Part shown: in pieces, positions 7,564-14,466 of the stretch
Layout of the letters: each line of letters opens with the position of its first letter
Position numbering within the stretch: position 1 is the first letter of the stretch
NCBI GenBank assembly: GCA_035527455.1
Contig: DATLAN010000161.1
Coordinates: forward strand, 1 to 25,654
Length of the DNA: 25,654 nt
Source: DATLAN01 sp035527455
GTDB lineage: Bacteria; Planctomycetota; Planctomycetia; Pirellulales; Thermoguttaceae
Direction: 5' to 3'
The notes under the pieces: model-generated
The model's input: only the letters and a program-made list of their open reading frames with translations
Database searches by the model: none
Told to the model about the DNA's origin: nothing
Translations under genes and position numbers: made by a program

Positions 7564-8290
7564 TTCGCTACTCCTTGGGTCAGTCAGGTGCCCTTGACGC
7601 CAACCGGCAGAGCATCTCCCCATCTAACCATTATCCCATGAATGCCTTCCGATCGCCACGAAAATTCTACCACCGAATTTCCCGCCGGCAGCCGAGATCG
7701 GGCATTTGTCAAGGGATTACGGCTACAGAGAGAATGCGCCCTCCTTACAAGATCCCCATCCAACGCAGACCCCGATACGGCGGTCGTATAGCACTGAACG
7801 TCCTTACACGTCGAACCGCTTCACCCCACGTCAAAACGGCGCAGAACGTCGCACGGAAATCAAGAACCGACATGGCTTAAGAGCATCATGCTGCCGGAGA
7901 GAACATCCCCTCGATCCGGCAGGAGGGCGGGTGGCAGTTTTGCTTTCTCACCCCGCGGGCCTTCTGATGCGAAGACTATATACGGGAAGCCATGGCCTTC
8001 AATTGTAATCAGTCGAATCCTGTAGTCTAGAGCCAAGCTGTCGATTTCGTGGAAATCCCCGTGTCCGCGAATCGTACCGAATCGGCGAGCGTTAAACTGG
8101 ATAATCCAGGAAGAATAACAGGGCCCCTGAACCCCTTTCCAAAACGCATTTAGCCCACCGTGAGGGTCAGAAAAATCGTGGCTCTTTCTTGAAGCCCGCT
8201 CCACCCAACGGAAGACCAGTTGTCCAACTCGCACGAATTCGCCCGTGTGGGTACACTTCACTTCGGTACTGCCAAGAAGGAAAACTCGCG
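7564..8290. other. 727-bp divergent spacer upstream of rpoD
   Basis: The spacer holds the candidate rpoD promoter near its left end and the ribosome site of the next plus-strand gene at its right end (AAGGA, about 10 bases before the ATG at 8291). In between I see no tRNA, rRNA or convincing gene. A minus-strand frame is open across 7860-8290 but has weak GC bias at third positions and no good start. The stretch is noticeably less GC-rich than its surroundings and is long for a spacer, so an undetected small RNA is possible. Confidence 0.5.
7630..7635 (-). promoter_or_regulatory. Possible extended -10 box of rpoD
   Basis: On the minus strand the sequence reads TGGGATAAT, i.e. an extended -10 (TGn) before GATAAT, which matches TATAAT at five of six positions. 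There is no good -35 box. Transcription would begin near 7623, giving a leader of about 60 bases before the TTG at 7563 and arguing against the ATG at 7623 as the start. Confidence 0.4.
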
Positions 8291-8830
8291 ATGAACCGAT
8301 ATCTGCTCCCCTGTTCGTGTGGGCGCAAGATCCCGATCGAGGTGGGGCAGGCCGGGCAGACGGCCCGATGCGAGTGCGGAGCGCCGCTGAAGGTCCCCAC
8401 CATGCTGGAAATGGCCGCCCTGGAGAAGCTCGACTCGGAATCACCCCCCGTGAAATCAACGGCCTGGGGGATCCGGCAAGGTCTGGCTCTGCTGGGGATC
8501 GTGATGGTGCTGGCGTCGCTCGTCTTGGCAGTCATCGCCTATCGGTCGCGGCCCGGGACCCCGTCTGCCGAACTCATCCGCGAGAGGTGCCAGGAGTTCT
8601 CGCCCGTGGAAAGCCTCCGCTATTGGCACGAACTCCGTGACGACGGTCCCGATCCGTTCTCGCGTCGAGAGAAGGAACAGCACGCCGACGTGGGTCGCCG
8701 ATTCCACTTGTGGGTGACCGTGACGCTGGTGGTTGCCGCCGGTGGAATCGTGCTCGTCGCGTCGGCCCTTTTCGGCGGGAAGGTGTACCGGGGCAAAAAA
8801 GGGGGGCTGCCGCCTCGCTCCGGGGATTGA
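8291..8830 (+). CDS. Zinc-ribbon protein with two membrane segments, unknown function
   Basis: A 179-aa protein. The N-terminus holds a compact zinc-ribbon-like pattern: Cys8 and Cys10 in PCSCGRKI, Cys27 and Cys29 in RCECGAPLKVP. Two hydrophobic segments follow, about 64-84 (LALLGIVMVLASLVLAVIAY) and 140-163, with a hydrophilic loop rich in charged residues between them and a short basic tail (YRGKKGG). Planctomycetes have many membrane proteins that begin with such a ribbon; none that I know has an assigned function. The ATG at 8291 has AAGGA about 10 bases upstream. The gene is followed 9 bp later by the GTAGG repeat cluster. Role unknown. Confidence 0.8.
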   Translation: MNRYLLPCSCGRKIPIEVGQAGQTARCECGAPLKVPTMLEMAALEKLDSESPPVKSTAWGIRQGLALLGIVMVLASLVLAVIAYRSRPGTPSAELIRERCQEFSPVESLRYWHELRDDGPDPFSRREKEQHADVGRRFHLWVTVTLVVAAGGIVLVASALFGGKVYRGKKGGLPPRSGD

Positions 8831-8839
8831 GGCAGCAGC

Positions 8840-9031
8840 CCGTAGGTCAGGGCTTGCCCTGACGCTTCTGCGGCTGAATACGCCGTGGGATACCGTGGCG
8901 AGCCCTAATTCGCAGCCATTTCGTCAGGGCGAGCCCTAACGCGGCTCTTGGCCGCAACCCAACGGCGGGCAAGCCCGCCCGCTAAACGTTACTATCGCAG
9001 CCATTTCGTCAGGGCGAGCCCTGACCTACGG
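8840..9031. repeat. REP-like repeat cluster (GTAGGTCAGGGC family)
   Basis: The 25-bp hairpin unit at 8840-8864 (GTAGGTCAGGGCTTGCCCTGAC core) returns in reverse at 9007-9031 with one mismatch. A 28-bp direct repeat starting TCGCAGCCATTTCGTCAGGG occupies 8910-8937 and 8995-9022. Between them lie smaller hairpins (GCGGCTCTTGGCCGC, GCGGGCAAGCCCGC). The TAG in the minus-strand copy (9028-9026) is the stop codon of the peptidase fusion gene. The layout resembles a BIME, i.e. several REPs in alternating orientation. Confidence 0.9.
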
Positions 9032-10510
9032 AAAACGAAGCCTCAGCACATAGGCTTCCCAGTCCTTCTTGAACTGGTCCATGTCTTCGCTTCCCAGCAC
9101 GGCCACCAGCGTCTTGTAGCCGCTGGGGTCTTCACGGTGGTTGGCGTGGAAAGTGCTGTAGAACTTCCGCAAAAGGCCGTGTTCTTGCAGGTAGTAGCAC
9201 AAGTAGCGGGCCTGGGCGTAGTTGGTTCCCCGGTCCATTTCGTAGAACTCGGTCGTGGTGGTCGTGCAGAGGTCCTCGAACGCCGGCACCCGCTTCTCGC
9301 GGATCGCCTTTTGCAGCCCGGCCAGCCGCCAGTTGGTCCGTCCGATGATCCGCCCGTAACGGTCCTCGCCGCTCTGCTCGTAGAGGGAGCCGAGTCCTTC
9401 GTTGAGCCAGGCGGGGCACTCGGGAAAGTTGGCCGCCACGAAGGGGTGGACGATCTCGTGGACCAGCGTGCCGCCGCCGGTGCGGATGTTCATCACCAAC
9501 GCCCCGTCGGCCGCCGAGAAGTAACCGTACGGCGTGCTCGGCTCGTGGCCGAAGATCTCCTTGGCGTGCTTGCGATAGCTTTCGTCGTCCTTGAAGAGCC
9601 AGACGTCGAGGATCTCGTCGGGGTCCTTGGTGAAATAGGCCTGCTTGAGCCGGTCGACCGACCACTTGACCGTGCCGACGGCCCGCTGCCTGACCGTGGC
9701 CGCCGATTCGTCGCCGATGACCAGGAACGGGTGTTGAATGACGATCGTGAATCCCTCGGGCACCTTCTTCTTCAGCCGCATGATGTGCTGCGCGTAGTCG
9801 GCCGCCGTGAAGGTCGAGGCCACCGCGCCGGGGCGGAGTTGGCCCGGCTCGAGCCGCAGCCGGATCACGGTGGATTCTTCGGCGGAGTATTTCAGCGGCC
9901 AGAGTTTCAGCAACTCGGTCCTCTTCATGCGGCGATACGCTCCGGCCGCTTCGCTGGGTTCGTGATAGATGACCTCGTCGGTCCGGCCGTCGTAGCCGAG
10001 GATCAAGCGGAAGTGCTCGCTGGGATCCGGCTGCGCGTCGTAGTACGTGCAGACGATCGACCCGACGCCGGCGGTGAGGTCTTCGTGCAGGGCCTTCCAG
10101 TGCGCTTCGAGATGCTCGTCCTGCTTGGCCACGGAGATCTTGTACCAGACCGGCCCGGTGCGAAAGCCGATGTTCGCCAGGGCCGCGGCCAGTTCCTTCG
10201 TATAACATCCCCTGGCCTCCATCGGATCGAGGCCCGACTGGTCGAACACCCAGTCCTGATCGACGTTCCATCCCAGCCGCTGCAAATACATCGCCGCACA
10301 CGCCTCGCCGCAGAAGTCGGGCTTCTGGCGAACGTGGGGAACGTCCTTGATCACCACGCTCTTGTAGGCGGCGGCCGGCTCTTTGCTCGGCGCCGCGGGC
10401 GCGGCCTTGGGGGGAGCCTCCTTCTCGGCCGGCGTGCTGCCGACCGTCACGCCGATCACCGCAACGGCCAAGACCACCAAACTCGCCACGATCAACCATC
10501 GATAGAACAT
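9026..10510 (-). CDS. Secreted C39-like cysteine peptidase / HExxH metallopeptidase fusion
   Basis: A 494-aa protein beginning with one hydrophobic segment (MFYRWLIVASLVVLAVAVIG), a signal peptide or anchor, then an Ala/Pro/Lys-rich linker. Residues about 50-215 look like a peptidase C39-like domain: VRQKPDFCGEACAAMYLQRL with the likely Gln and nucleophile Cys67, and HFRLILGYDGRTDEVIYHEP with His and Asp of a papain-type triad. Residues about 250-494 look like a gluzincin of the peptidase-MA type: GTLVHEIVHPFV with HExxH at 351-355 and the third ligand Glu371 in WLNEGLGSLYEQ. Both active sites appear complete. The ATG at 10510 is preceded by AGAGGG. Substrates are unknown; it diverges from a large secreted protein gene. 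The TAG stop lies inside a REP-like repeat. Confidence 0.85.
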   Translation of the reverse strand: MFYRWLIVASLVVLAVAVIGVTVGSTPAEKEAPPKAAPAAPSKEPAAAYKSVVIKDVPHVRQKPDFCGEACAAMYLQRLGWNVDQDWVFDQSGLDPMEARGCYTKELAAALANIGFRTGPVWYKISVAKQDEHLEAHWKALHEDLTAGVGSIVCTYYDAQPDPSEHFRLILGYDGRTDEVIYHEPSEAAGAYRRMKRTELLKLWPLKYSAEESTVIRLRLEPGQLRPGAVASTFTAADYAQHIMRLKKKVPEGFTIVIQHPFLVIGDESAATVRQRAVGTVKWSVDRLKQAYFTKDPDEILDVWLFKDDESYRKHAKEIFGHEPSTPYGYFSAADGALVMNIRTGGGTLVHEIVHPFVAANFPECPAWLNEGLGSLYEQSGEDRYGRIIGRTNWRLAGLQKAIREKRVPAFEDLCTTTTTEFYEMDRGTNYAQARYLCYYLQEHGLLRKFYSTFHANHREDPSGYKTLVAVLGSEDMDQFKKDWEAYVLRLRFP

Positions 10511-11015
10511 GCCTGGCAACCCTCTCCCTTCGTGATTCTGCGAATCTTCCGCACAAGATGCAGCACAAGATGCAGCGTTTTCCGGCGGTGTACGCACCGA
10601 CGCTGTAGCATCGACTTCGTAGGACGGACCTCCGGTCCGTCGCGACGGACTGGAAGTCCGTCCTACATTCTGCAGTCTCGACTCTTTCGCGTGCGAGCAC
10701 GCACTCCGCCGCAGAGCTAATAGGTACGCACTTTTCGGATGGACCCGAATTCTTGCGAATCCGGCTACCATTTGGCTGAGCTGTTACCAATACTCGATAT
10801 TCGGTTTCCCCTTTGGACGTCGGACCGAGCCGGCCGGTTCCCCTTCCCGGGCGGGGCGCGTTATATTGCGGCCGTTTCCGAGCCATGAGGTTGGGGCGGG
10901 GACCGACGCGGGACTCCACTCTCTCCGATTTCACCCCGCGCATCAAGGGCATTCTCCCGACGCTCGGAACCTGACCCGCAGTACGCAATACCTTTCTGCC
11001 AAAGGAGTTATCGCC
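10511..11015. other. Divergent spacer with repeats
   Basis: 505 bp between two divergent genes for secreted proteins. It holds a 12-bp tandem repeat GCACAAGATGCA (10551-10562 and 10563-10574), a head-to-head pair of GTAGGACGGAC hairpins (10619-10666), and a perfect ribosome site AAAGGAG (11001-11007) for the plus-strand gene. Promoters for both genes should be here; I could not pair convincing boxes. No coding region is supported. Confidence 0.55.
10619..10666. repeat. Head-to-head REP-like pair (GTAGGACGGAC family)
   Basis: GTAGGACGGACCTCCGGTCC begins at 10619 on the plus strand, and a related copy (GTAGGACGGACTTCCAGTCC) begins at 10666 on the minus strand, with two bases between the halves. 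Each copy can form its own hairpin, and together they form a larger one. Both begin with the GTAG foot seen in RAYT-mobilised REPs. Confidence 0.88.
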
Positions 11016-13793
11016 ATGAATCGCCGGATTCCATTGGTCTGTACGCTGATTGCCGCCGTCGTGTTCGGCGTGGTCCTCCTCTCGGCGAAGGCGGCCGAGA
11101 CAAGACTGGGAACACGACTTCGGTTTCGTCGTGGGTTTCGCTGGCAGCCAATCTCGTTCAAGGCGGCCGAGACAAAACCGGAAACACCCCGGAAGACCCC
11201 CCAGGCGTGGACGTTCGACGAGGCCATGGCCCAGTTGCGGCTGAATCCCGAAGACGTCTATCTCCAGTACGTCGCCCTGCAGCTTGGCCGCAACGAAAAC
11301 CGGGCGGACGAAGCGGCCAACGCGATCGAGTCGCTCAACCGCCGTCGGTGGCGGGGCCGAGACCCCAACCGCCGCGTCGATCTGTTCGACCTGTTCACCG
11401 GGGCCCTGGCCGTGCAGGAGAGCCTCCAGTTGGATACGATGCGGCCCGACGCGCGGGGGACGGTCGAGAGGGACGCGCAGCCCGCTCGCGACGCGATTCC
11501 CATCGCAGCGCTCGAGGGCCCCACGGTCGAGAGCCATCCCTGGGGCGAGATGCTGGCCGCCCAGCACATCGCCGGCAGGAAGGCGGAGGCCTCGCCGTTG
11601 GCGTTGTGCGTGCCGGAGGATCAGTATTACGTCGCCTTCCGGTCGCTCAGCAAGCTGATGGAGGCCGCCGACGTGGGCGACCTCTGGGGCGCCCATCTAT
11701 TGAACCAGGCCGCCAAGTCGGCCAAGACGCACCACACCAGCCAGCGGCTGAAGTACCAGTTGGCCGTGCAGACCGATCCCTTGACGCGGCCCTTCTACGA
11801 CATGGTCGTCGACGAGGCGGCGATCACCGGCAGCGACCTCTATTTCCGCGAGGGCAGCGACGTGACGATGCTCTTCTCGATCAAGCAGCCGGAGGTGTTC
11901 CGCTTCCGCATGGACGGGTTCCTCAACGCGGCCGCGAAGTCCCGACCCGACGCCGTGCGGAGCACCGGACAGATCGAGGGCGTCGACTACGTCTCGGTGA
12001 CCACGCCCGATCGAGAAATCAGCGTCTTCTCCGCTTATCCCAAGCCCGACCTGCACGTGCGGAGCAACTCGAAGGTCGCCCTGGAGCGCGTGCTCGAGAC
12101 GATCGCCGGCAAAGGCGACGCCGGCCGCCTGGGCGAATCGACCGAGTTCAAGTACATCCGCACGCTGATGGTCCGCGGCGACGAGCGGGAAGACGGGTTC
12201 GTCTACCTCTCCGACCCGTTCATCCGCCGGCTGGTCGGCCCGGAACTGAAACTGACCGAACGCCGCCGGATGCTCTGCTACAACCACCTGCGGATGATCG
12301 GCCACGCGGCAATGCTCTATCGCACGCAGTTCGGCAAACCGGCCGAGTCGCTCGAGCAACTGGCCGAGGCCGGTTGTGCCCCGAGCGTGTTCGGAGAAGA
12401 AGGCCTCGATTGCCCCTGTGGCGGCGACTACCGGCTCTCGGACGACGGCACCACGGGCGTCTGCTCGCACCACGGCCACGCCCACCAGTTGGTCCCCTGC
12501 TGCGAGATCCCGCTGAAGCGCGTGACCACGGCCGAAGCCGACGAGTACAAGCAGTTCGTCGAGCGATACAGCCAGTATTGGCGGCGGTTCTTCGATCCGA
12601 TCGCCGTGCGCGTCCAGCTTACGCCCCAGCAGTATCGGGCCGAAACGATCATCCTGCCGCTGATCGACAATTCGGTCTACACGGGCCTGGCCACGGCGCT
12701 GGGCGGCGAGCCGGAACCGCTCGACGCGATGCCCGTGCCCGAGCGAAACATCTTCAGCGTCGTCTTGCGGATGAACAAGGACGCGCTGCTGAAGAATTCT
12801 TTTTTCCTGGACGGTTTTCTGCGGGAGGCCCGGCGAGAGGGCATCCCCTTGCCCGACGGGGAGGCTTCGGTCAGGGAATTCTTGAGCAAGGGGATCGGCA
12901 ACCAGATCGGCCTGCACGTCTACGACGCCTCGCCGTTCTTCGAGTTCAACCTGACCGGTTTCCTGGGCGAGATGATGGGCTCGTTCCGCGGCGGCGGCGG
13001 ATGGGTCGACGACGAGATGATCCCGATCGGGTTCCTCATCGCCTCGCTGAACTCGCCGGTCTACATCGCCATTCCGGTCAAGGACGCCGAGATCGTCGAC
13101 AAGTTCATCGCTCAGACGGACACGATCCTGGCCACGCTCGCCCGACAACGGCAGCAGGACGGCTGGTTCGAGTTCGATTTCGACTTCTACCGCGTGCCGC
13201 TCGAAACCAGCGACGAACGGATCCGCTGTTACGCGGTCCAGTTCGGGCCGATCAAGTGGCGGCTCTTCTTCGCCCGGATCGGCGACGGGCTGTACATCGC
13301 CAGCAAGCGGTTCATCCTGGAGGACCTGGCGGCGATGAAAGAACAAGAGCGAACCGCCGAGGGGCCGTCGGCCCACGCCATGGTCCGCGTCCGGCCGGAA
13401 CACTGGAAGGACGTCCTGCCTTCGTTCCAGCTCGGCTGGGCCGAGAACAGTCGGGAGGCGTGTCTGAACAACCTGGGGCCGCTCTCGTCAATCGCCCGGG
13501 CGGTCAGCGCGGCCAGTGACGGGCTGGTGAAACCCGGCCAGGTGCATCGGGAGGCGAACCAGGTTCACGCGGTGTCTTTCTTCTGTCCCGACGGGGGCCG
13601 CTACGTGCTTTCGCCCGACGGGAAGCAGATGACCTGCACGGTCCACGGCACGGCGGCCGACCCGCATCAACTCCCCGCTCCCGCGCCGGGCAGCCCCATG
13701 GGCCGTCTGATGCAAGACTTCGACGGCCTGACCGCCGAGTTGACGTTCCTCGAAGACGGCCTCCACGCAGTGGTCACGATCGACCGCAAGTAG
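11016..13793 (+). CDS. Large secreted protein with two pseudopilin-like Cys motifs
   Basis: A 925-aa protein with a clear signal peptide (MNRRIPLVCTLIAAVVFGVV, cut probably after AKA). I do not recognise the whole. Two stretches resemble the C-terminal motif of planctomycete type II pseudopilins: CPCGGDYRLSDDG...CSHHG at about 466-486 and CPDGGRYVLSPDG...CTVHG at about 857-878. The first is preceded by CYNHLRMIGHAAMLYRTQFG and SLEQLAEAG, which match the pilin helix pattern without the N-terminal membrane helix. The rest (about 80-410 and 500-850) is a long soluble region, perhaps a repeated beta-rich fold. ATG 11016 follows AAAGGAG by 8 bases. The divergent neighbour is a secreted two-peptidase fusion, so the two may act together in the envelope. 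Function unknown. Confidence 0.85.
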   Translation: MNRRIPLVCTLIAAVVFGVVLLSAKAAETRLGTRLRFRRGFRWQPISFKAAETKPETPRKTPQAWTFDEAMAQLRLNPEDVYLQYVALQLGRNENRADEAANAIESLNRRRWRGRDPNRRVDLFDLFTGALAVQESLQLDTMRPDARGTVERDAQPARDAIPIAALEGPTVESHPWGEMLAAQHIAGRKAEASPLALCVPEDQYYVAFRSLSKLMEAADVGDLWGAHLLNQAAKSAKTHHTSQRLKYQLAVQTDPLTRPFYDMVVDEAAITGSDLYFREGSDVTMLFSIKQPEVFRFRMDGFLNAAAKSRPDAVRSTGQIEGVDYVSVTTPDREISVFSAYPKPDLHVRSNSKVALERVLETIAGKGDAGRLGESTEFKYIRTLMVRGDEREDGFVYLSDPFIRRLVGPELKLTERRRMLCYNHLRMIGHAAMLYRTQFGKPAESLEQLAEAGCAPSVFGEEGLDCPCGGDYRLSDDGTTGVCSHHGHAHQLVPCCEIPLKRVTTAEADEYKQFVERYSQYWRRFFDPIAVRVQLTPQQYRAETIILPLIDNSVYTGLATALGGEPEPLDAMPVPERNIFSVVLRMNKDALLKNSFFLDGFLREARREGIPLPDGEASVREFLSKGIGNQIGLHVYDASPFFEFNLTGFLGEMMGSFRGGGGWVDDEMIPIGFLIASLNSPVYIAIPVKDAEIVDKFIAQTDTILATLARQRQQDGWFEFDFDFYRVPLETSDERIRCYAVQFGPIKWRLFFARIGDGLYIASKRFILEDLAAMKEQERTAEGPSAHAMVRVRPEHWKDVLPSFQLGWAENSREACLNNLGPLSSIARAVSAASDGLVKPGQVHREANQVHAVSFFCPDGGRYVLSPDGKQMTCTVHGTAADPHQLPAPAPGSPMGRLMQDFDGLTAELTFLEDGLHAVVTIDRK

Positions 13794-14466
13794 CCGCCGG
13801 TGGCTTAGCCCAAGTTCGCCAGTTGGCGGTGTGTTATCCCGATTTTTTCGGGGTGGGCGGGTGGCACAAAATGCGGCGTGGATTCGTGAGGAGCGACGCG
13901 GTATGGTACTGGATATTAGTATAGTCGTCGGGGGGCCGTGGTGATGAAGGATGTGTCCGTGGAAGACCGCATGAATGCCGTCACTACGAATGATCTTGGG
14001 CGGCTCGGCGAATTGTTTTCGCCGGAAAAGCGAAATCTCGAAAAAGTGGAAAACAATGCCGTAAGGTGCTTTGGTGTAACGTCTTGCGTCGAGAAAACAA
14101 AGGCCCAATCGAACCGATCGACGCCGGTTTGTCAATGGGCCTTCGAGCGATGCAAGTCTCGTGCAGAGAACGACTTGCGCACCAACACGACCGACGGCCG
14201 TCCGCAACCGCGCAGGCGTGGGGCGGAAAACAATCTCGCCGGGAGCCTTCGCGGCATCCGCCCCTGTTCGCGTAACCGTCTTCGGGAAAACAGCTTGCGC
14301 CGATCCACGCGGATTCCGCAGTTGCCCATTGTTGTCGCGCGACGCTCCCAAGTGGAAAACAATGGACCAGTTTCGGTGCCATTTCAGGCGGGCCGACGGT
14401 GCTTGTCCCCATTTTCGGGCGGCGCCCCGCGGACCCCGTGGAAAAAGGGGACAGCCCCGTGCCCCT
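13794..14466. other. 673-bp spacer dominated by degenerate repeat copy A
   Basis: The spacer separates convergent genes. Near the left end is a small hairpin CGCCAGTTGGCG (13817-13828) followed by CCCGATTTTTTCGGG (13838-13852), which could serve as a weak terminator for the upstream gene. The rest is repeat copy A, described separately. A plus-strand frame (13938-14480) and minus-strand frames are open here but have repeat-like, Arg-rich translations and no ribosome site, so I do not call a gene. Confidence 0.6.
13857..14451 (-). repeat. Degenerate repeat, long copy A
   Basis: This stretch shares long, nearly identical blocks with 18511-18766 (copy B). An example is the block 14283-14420, from the GGGAAAACAGCTTGCGCC part to the CCATTTTCGGGCGGCG part. 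Between shared blocks copy A holds about 110 bp and about 220 bp that copy B lacks. The extra part contains GAAAAC or GAGAAC boxes at 14049, 14093, 14166, 14226, 14286 and 14355, spaced 44-73 bp apart, often next to GTAAC and CTTGCG words. An 8-bp stem AAGGCCCA/TGGGCCTT lies at 14100-14143. At the right end, GTCCCCATTTTC (14405) and GAAAAAGGGGAC (14440) form an imperfect hairpin related in sequence to the RAYT inverted repeats. Confidence 0.8.

Noticed and set aside
5938..7641. Long plus-strand open frame opposite rpoD
   Set aside because: The minus strand encodes unmistakable sigma-70 regions 2 and 4; the plus frame has no family signature or ribosome site.
7860..8459. Minus-strand open frame of 199 codons in the rpoD spacer
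   Set aside because: Some of it looks protein-like, but third-position GC is low for this genome, it overlaps the start of the plus-strand gene with a strong ribosome site, and it has no good start.
8948..10720. Plus-strand open frame opposite the peptidase fusion
   Set aside because: Runs through the REP cluster and has no motif; the opposite strand has two peptidase active sites.
14049..14360. GAAAAC-box series as a CRISPR array
   Set aside because: Spacing varies from 44 to 73 bp, the shared word is only 6-10 bases, and no cas genes are present.
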